Source of the DNA: Candidatus Peribacteria bacterium
GTDB taxonomy: Bacteria; Patescibacteriota; Gracilibacteria; UBA1369; 2-02-FULL-48-14
Reading direction: 5' to 3'
Assembly: GCA_943349825.1 (NCBI GenBank)
Contig: CALQZQ010000002.1
Location: 124,001 to 188,000 of the forward strand
Length of the DNA: 64,000 nucleotides
Below, piece after piece: positions 62,337 through 64,000 of the stretch. The stretch's first letter is position 1. Each line of letters begins with the position of its first letter. A program made the position numbers and the translations under genes. The notes below the pieces were generated by a model, which saw only the letters and a program-made list of their open reading frames with translations, did no database searches and was not told the DNA's origin.

Positions 62337-62918
62337 ATGGCAAAACCCCTCATCCTTGCTTCCGGAAGTCCTCGCCGAAAAGAGCTGCTCACCATGCTTG
62401 GCCTGCCGTTCACCGTGGATCTCCCCAGCGATTTTGCCGAGTTTACAGGTTCACAAGTAACAGATCCCGCCGAACTTGTGCTCAAAAACAGCCAGGGAAA
62501 AGTTCAAACCGTGTCTCTGCGCCATCCCGACGCCCTTGTTCTCGGCGTGGACACGGTGGTCTTTCACGGGGACCAGATCCTGGAAAAACCTAAAAACGCC
62601 GAGGACGCCTTCCGCATGCTGAAGCTCCTTCAAGGCAACATGCACACCGTTTTCACGGCTCAAGTGCTCTTGGACACCGAAACTCAGCGCCAGCTCGAAT
62701 CCGTAGAGCAAACCGCCGTCACTTTTCTGCCCATGACCGACGAGCAAATCCGCACCTACATCGCCACAGGCGAGCCCATGGACAAGGCCGGAGCCTACGC
62801 GGCGCAGGGCATTGGGGCACAGTTCATCCAAAAAATCGACGGCGATTTTTTCAACGTGGTGGGCCTGTCGGTCTCTCGTTTTATGGAGCTCTACACCCAG
62901 CTTGACCAATCTGTCTAA
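62337..62918 (+). CDS. maf: Maf-family nucleoside triphosphate pyrophosphatase
   Basis: A 193-aa Maf protein with the N-terminal LILASGSPRRKELLTMLG, VLGVDTVVFHGDQILEKP, GNMHTVFTAQVLL and the C-terminal DKAGAYAAQGIGAQFIQKIDGDFFNVVGL. These house-cleaning enzymes hydrolyse modified or canonical NTPs such as dTTP and UTP. The AAAGGA before the ATG is very close to it (2-4 nt). Confidence 0.95.
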   Translation: MAKPLILASGSPRRKELLTMLGLPFTVDLPSDFAEFTGSQVTDPAELVLKNSQGKVQTVSLRHPDALVLGVDTVVFHGDQILEKPKNAEDAFRMLKLLQGNMHTVFTAQVLLDTETQRQLESVEQTAVTFLPMTDEQIRTYIATGEPMDKAGAYAAQGIGAQFIQKIDGDFFNVVGLSVSRFMELYTQLDQSV

Positions 62919-62953
62919 AGCCCCTAAAGTGGAACCAATCCTAACCCAACGCC

Positions 62954-63427
62954 ATGGGAAATAAAGCTGGTAAAATTGCACTCGGACTGGGCCTCATCAC
63001 CGGAGCCGTCACCGGCTTCCTTTTCGCTCCTGAAGAAGGAAAGAAAATCCGTCAGAAACTCGCCAAAGGCGACACGAAAGGTCTGCTCAAAGATCTCGAA
63101 GCCGTGGGCGGAGAAATCAGAGACATGATCGTGGACCTCGGCAAAATGCCTCCTGTGAAGGAAGCTTTGGAAAAAGCCAAAGACAAGGCCGCCGATGTAG
63201 CCAACATGAAGCGTGAAGAGCTCGATACTCTCCTCAAAACAGCCTCTAAAAAGGCAGATCAGTTCAAGAAAAAACTGAGCGACTATGTTAAAGAACAGAA
63301 ATCGGTTTTAGAAGAACACCTCGATGTAAAAGGGAAGCCTTCAAAGAAAAAAGCCGCTCCTAAAAAGAAGCTCATCGCCAAAAAGCCCGCCGCTAAGAAA
63401 CCTTCCACAAAGAAGCGCAAAAAATAG
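62954..63427 (+). CDS. YtxH-domain protein with Lys-rich tail
   Basis: A 157-aa protein. It starts with a Gly-rich hydrophobic segment and YtxH motif (ALGLGLITGAVTGFLFAPEEGKKIR), continues with amphipathic helices, and ends in an H1-like Lys/Pro/Ala tail (KKKAAPKKKLIAKKPAAKKP). The YtxH family is a general stress-related membrane group of unknown biochemical role; the basic tail may bind nucleic acid. A strong terminator lies about 65 nt downstream. Confidence 0.8.
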   Translation: MGNKAGKIALGLGLITGAVTGFLFAPEEGKKIRQKLAKGDTKGLLKDLEAVGGEIRDMIVDLGKMPPVKEALEKAKDKAADVANMKREELDTLLKTASKKADQFKKKLSDYVKEQKSVLEEHLDVKGKPSKKKAAPKKKLIAKKPAAKKPSTKKRKK

Positions 63428-63467
63428 GCCCATTGCCTAGTCGCCACTCTAGGATTAAAATAGAGGA

Positions 63468-63483
63468 GACGAGTCTCGGAAGG
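63468..63483 (+). repeat. Short duplicate of a segment of the tRNA-like gene
   Basis: GACGAGTCTCGGAAGG matches GACGAGTCTCAGAAGG at 63575-63590 inside the tRNA-like sequence at 15 of 16 positions. It lies just before the terminator, 107 bp from the other copy in the same orientation. Confidence 0.4.
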
Positions 63484-63493
63484 CTATACGCAA

Positions 63494-63521
63494 AAGAAAA
63501 CCCCCAAACGGGGGTTTTCTT
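63494..63521. terminator. Strong bidirectional terminator
   Basis: A 12-bp perfect stem AAGAAAACCCCC/GGGGGTTTTCTT with loop AAAC. It has T-runs on both strands, so it can end the YtxH gene on the plus strand and the tRNA-like gene on the minus strand. Confidence 0.9.
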
Positions 63522-63537
63522 CGTCTATTCAGGCGGG

Positions 63538-63607
63538 TGGACCGCAGGGGATTCGAACCCCTCTTCTTGAGAGTGACGAGTCTCAGAAGGTGACCAACAC
63601 GCGGCCC
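63538..63607 (-). tRNA. Atypical tRNA-like RNA or degenerate tRNA
   Basis: On the minus strand the acceptor GGGCCGC pairs with GCGGTCC and the T arm AGGGG-TTCGAAT-CCCCT is perfect. The D region is only GTG-TTGGT-CAC. The anticodon arm is unusual: TGAGA/TCTCA with an 8-nt loop CTCGTCAC, extended by CTTC/GAAG. The discriminator A is followed by CCC, not CCA. The overall length of 70 nt is near normal and a terminator follows, so it is probably transcribed. It may be a decayed tRNA or a functional mimic. No amino acid is assigned. Confidence 0.4.
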
Positions 63608-63734
63608 GTGTCTGAACAAACACATCCTAAAACACCGACCTTACAAAACACCTGACTTTTTTCTTTCATTCCGCTGACAAAAACCTGACACGATCACGCA
63701 CAGTTGAACAACTTGTGTATTTAAAAGTGCACAA
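63608..63734. other. AT-rich intergenic stretch
   Basis: Between the tRNA-like gene and the GIY-YIG gene no ORF is convincing. The minus strand carries TTGTCAG-containing repeats (CTGACA occurs three times on the plus strand side) that may include the promoter of the tRNA-like gene. Nothing else was seen. Confidence 0.3.
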
Positions 63735-63980
63735 CTAATTCCCCAAGAGCAACAATTTCTTCGCCCTCTTCAACTTCTTCAGCGCGCACTCCCGCTTCAG
63801 CGCCGCACTCCAAGTTTCACACTCTTCGGAATACGCCAACTCAACAGGTCGCCGGGCTTTGGTGTAACGCGCGCCCTGCTTAGAATTATTGTGTTCCCGA
63901 ATGCGCCGCTCTAAATCCTTCGTGGAACCCAAGTAAAAAGTTCCATCCGAGCAGCGCAACATGTAAACGTGGAAGCTCAT
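63735..63980 (-). CDS. GIY-YIG nuclease-domain protein
   Basis: An 81-aa protein with the UvrC-like GIY-YIG domain: HVYMLRCSDGTFYLGSTKDLERRIREHN, where YML and YLG replace GIY and YIG, then ARYTKARRPVELAYSEEC and the catalytic Glu region. Small stand-alone members (YhbQ/URI type) are common in bacteria and have DNA-processing or unknown roles. The ATG at 63980 is 20 nt from the window edge, so the upstream context is not visible. Confidence 0.9.
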   Translation of the reverse strand: MSFHVYMLRCSDGTFYLGSTKDLERRIREHNNSKQGARYTKARRPVELAYSEECETWSAALKRECALKKLKRAKKLLLLGN

Positions 63981-64000
63981 TTTTGAGGCATGCTTTTTAA

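Noticed and set aside
63538-63607. 3' end of a tmRNA
   Set aside because: Both acceptor strands are within 70 nt, so there is no room for the tag ORF and pseudoknots, and the 5' side lacks the usual tmRNA opening.

Overview
The window looks like a chromosomal segment from a small-genome, monoderm-type bacterium, most likely a member of the Candidate Phyla Radiation (Patescibacteria). The phylum is an inference from gene content and style; no rRNA is present to test it. Supporting signs are the tightly packed genes with 1-17 nt overlaps, the many lineage-specific hypothetical proteins next to minimal core genes, a sortase, an SLH protein, lipoproteins, no outer-membrane genes, and a group I intron in a tRNA. 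TGA is used as a normal stop, which argues against the code-25 groups Gracilibacteria and Absconditabacteria. No rRNA, CRISPR array, prophage or transposase gene was seen.

Layout. 1-5.5 kb: DUF6498 membrane protein (cut by the edge), exonuclease III, VIT1/CCC1 transporter, a divergent L33, tRNA-Phe, a free-standing YbaK/ProX deacylase, a lipoprotein, an orphan PemK/MazF toxin, a flavin reductase-like protein and two small unknowns. 5.6-10.9 kb: YchF, an orphan HisA-like barrel, RelA/SpoT, MnmA. 11-19.6 kb: sortase facing a three-gene operon of unknown proteins (one of 939 aa), LigA, and a 644-aa single-pass protein. 19.6-25.4 kb: dnaX-folC-mscL and comF with two glycosyltransferases. 25.4-31.6 kb: an unknown, a NUDIX protein, a UvrD/PD-(D/E)XK helicase-nuclease, an ECF sigma factor with a likely anti-sigma partner, and a divergent secreted protein. 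31.6-43.8 kb: FAD oxidoreductase, lytic transglycosylase lipoprotein, tRNA-Val, subtilase, a small-RNA candidate, ProRS, a PilM/FtsA-like ATPase with a large membrane partner, and an SLH protein. 43.9-49.9 kb: YceD, AlkD, SanA-like, L32, NusB, RNase III, RsmB/F, a half-size GDT1. 49.9-54.3 kb: sufCBDSU. 54.4-59.9 kb: an accessory stretch with an intron-split tRNA-Ile(CAU), tRNA-Ala, a calpain-like protease and several unknowns. 59.9-64 kb: TsaC, a C39-like peptidase, S20, Maf, a YtxH protein, a tRNA-like RNA and a GIY-YIG nuclease.

The most striking item is a pair of noncoding elements of about 305 bp (46164-46470 and 60857-61161). They are reverse complements of one another at about 14.7 kb distance. 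Each has 18-bp terminal inverted repeats, a 5-bp target-site duplication, two long nested hairpins and a central degenerate copy of the terminal repeat. Four stem base pairs differ between the copies in a fully compensated way, so the fold itself appears to be maintained. Each sits between the stop codon of one gene and the -35 box of the next. I do not recognise the family. The second highlight is a group I (IC3-like) intron in tRNA-Ile(CAU) whose HNH reading frame lies antisense to the intron. A third theme is leaderless or near-leaderless transcription: in at least six genes a -10 box ends exactly 6 nt before the ATG.
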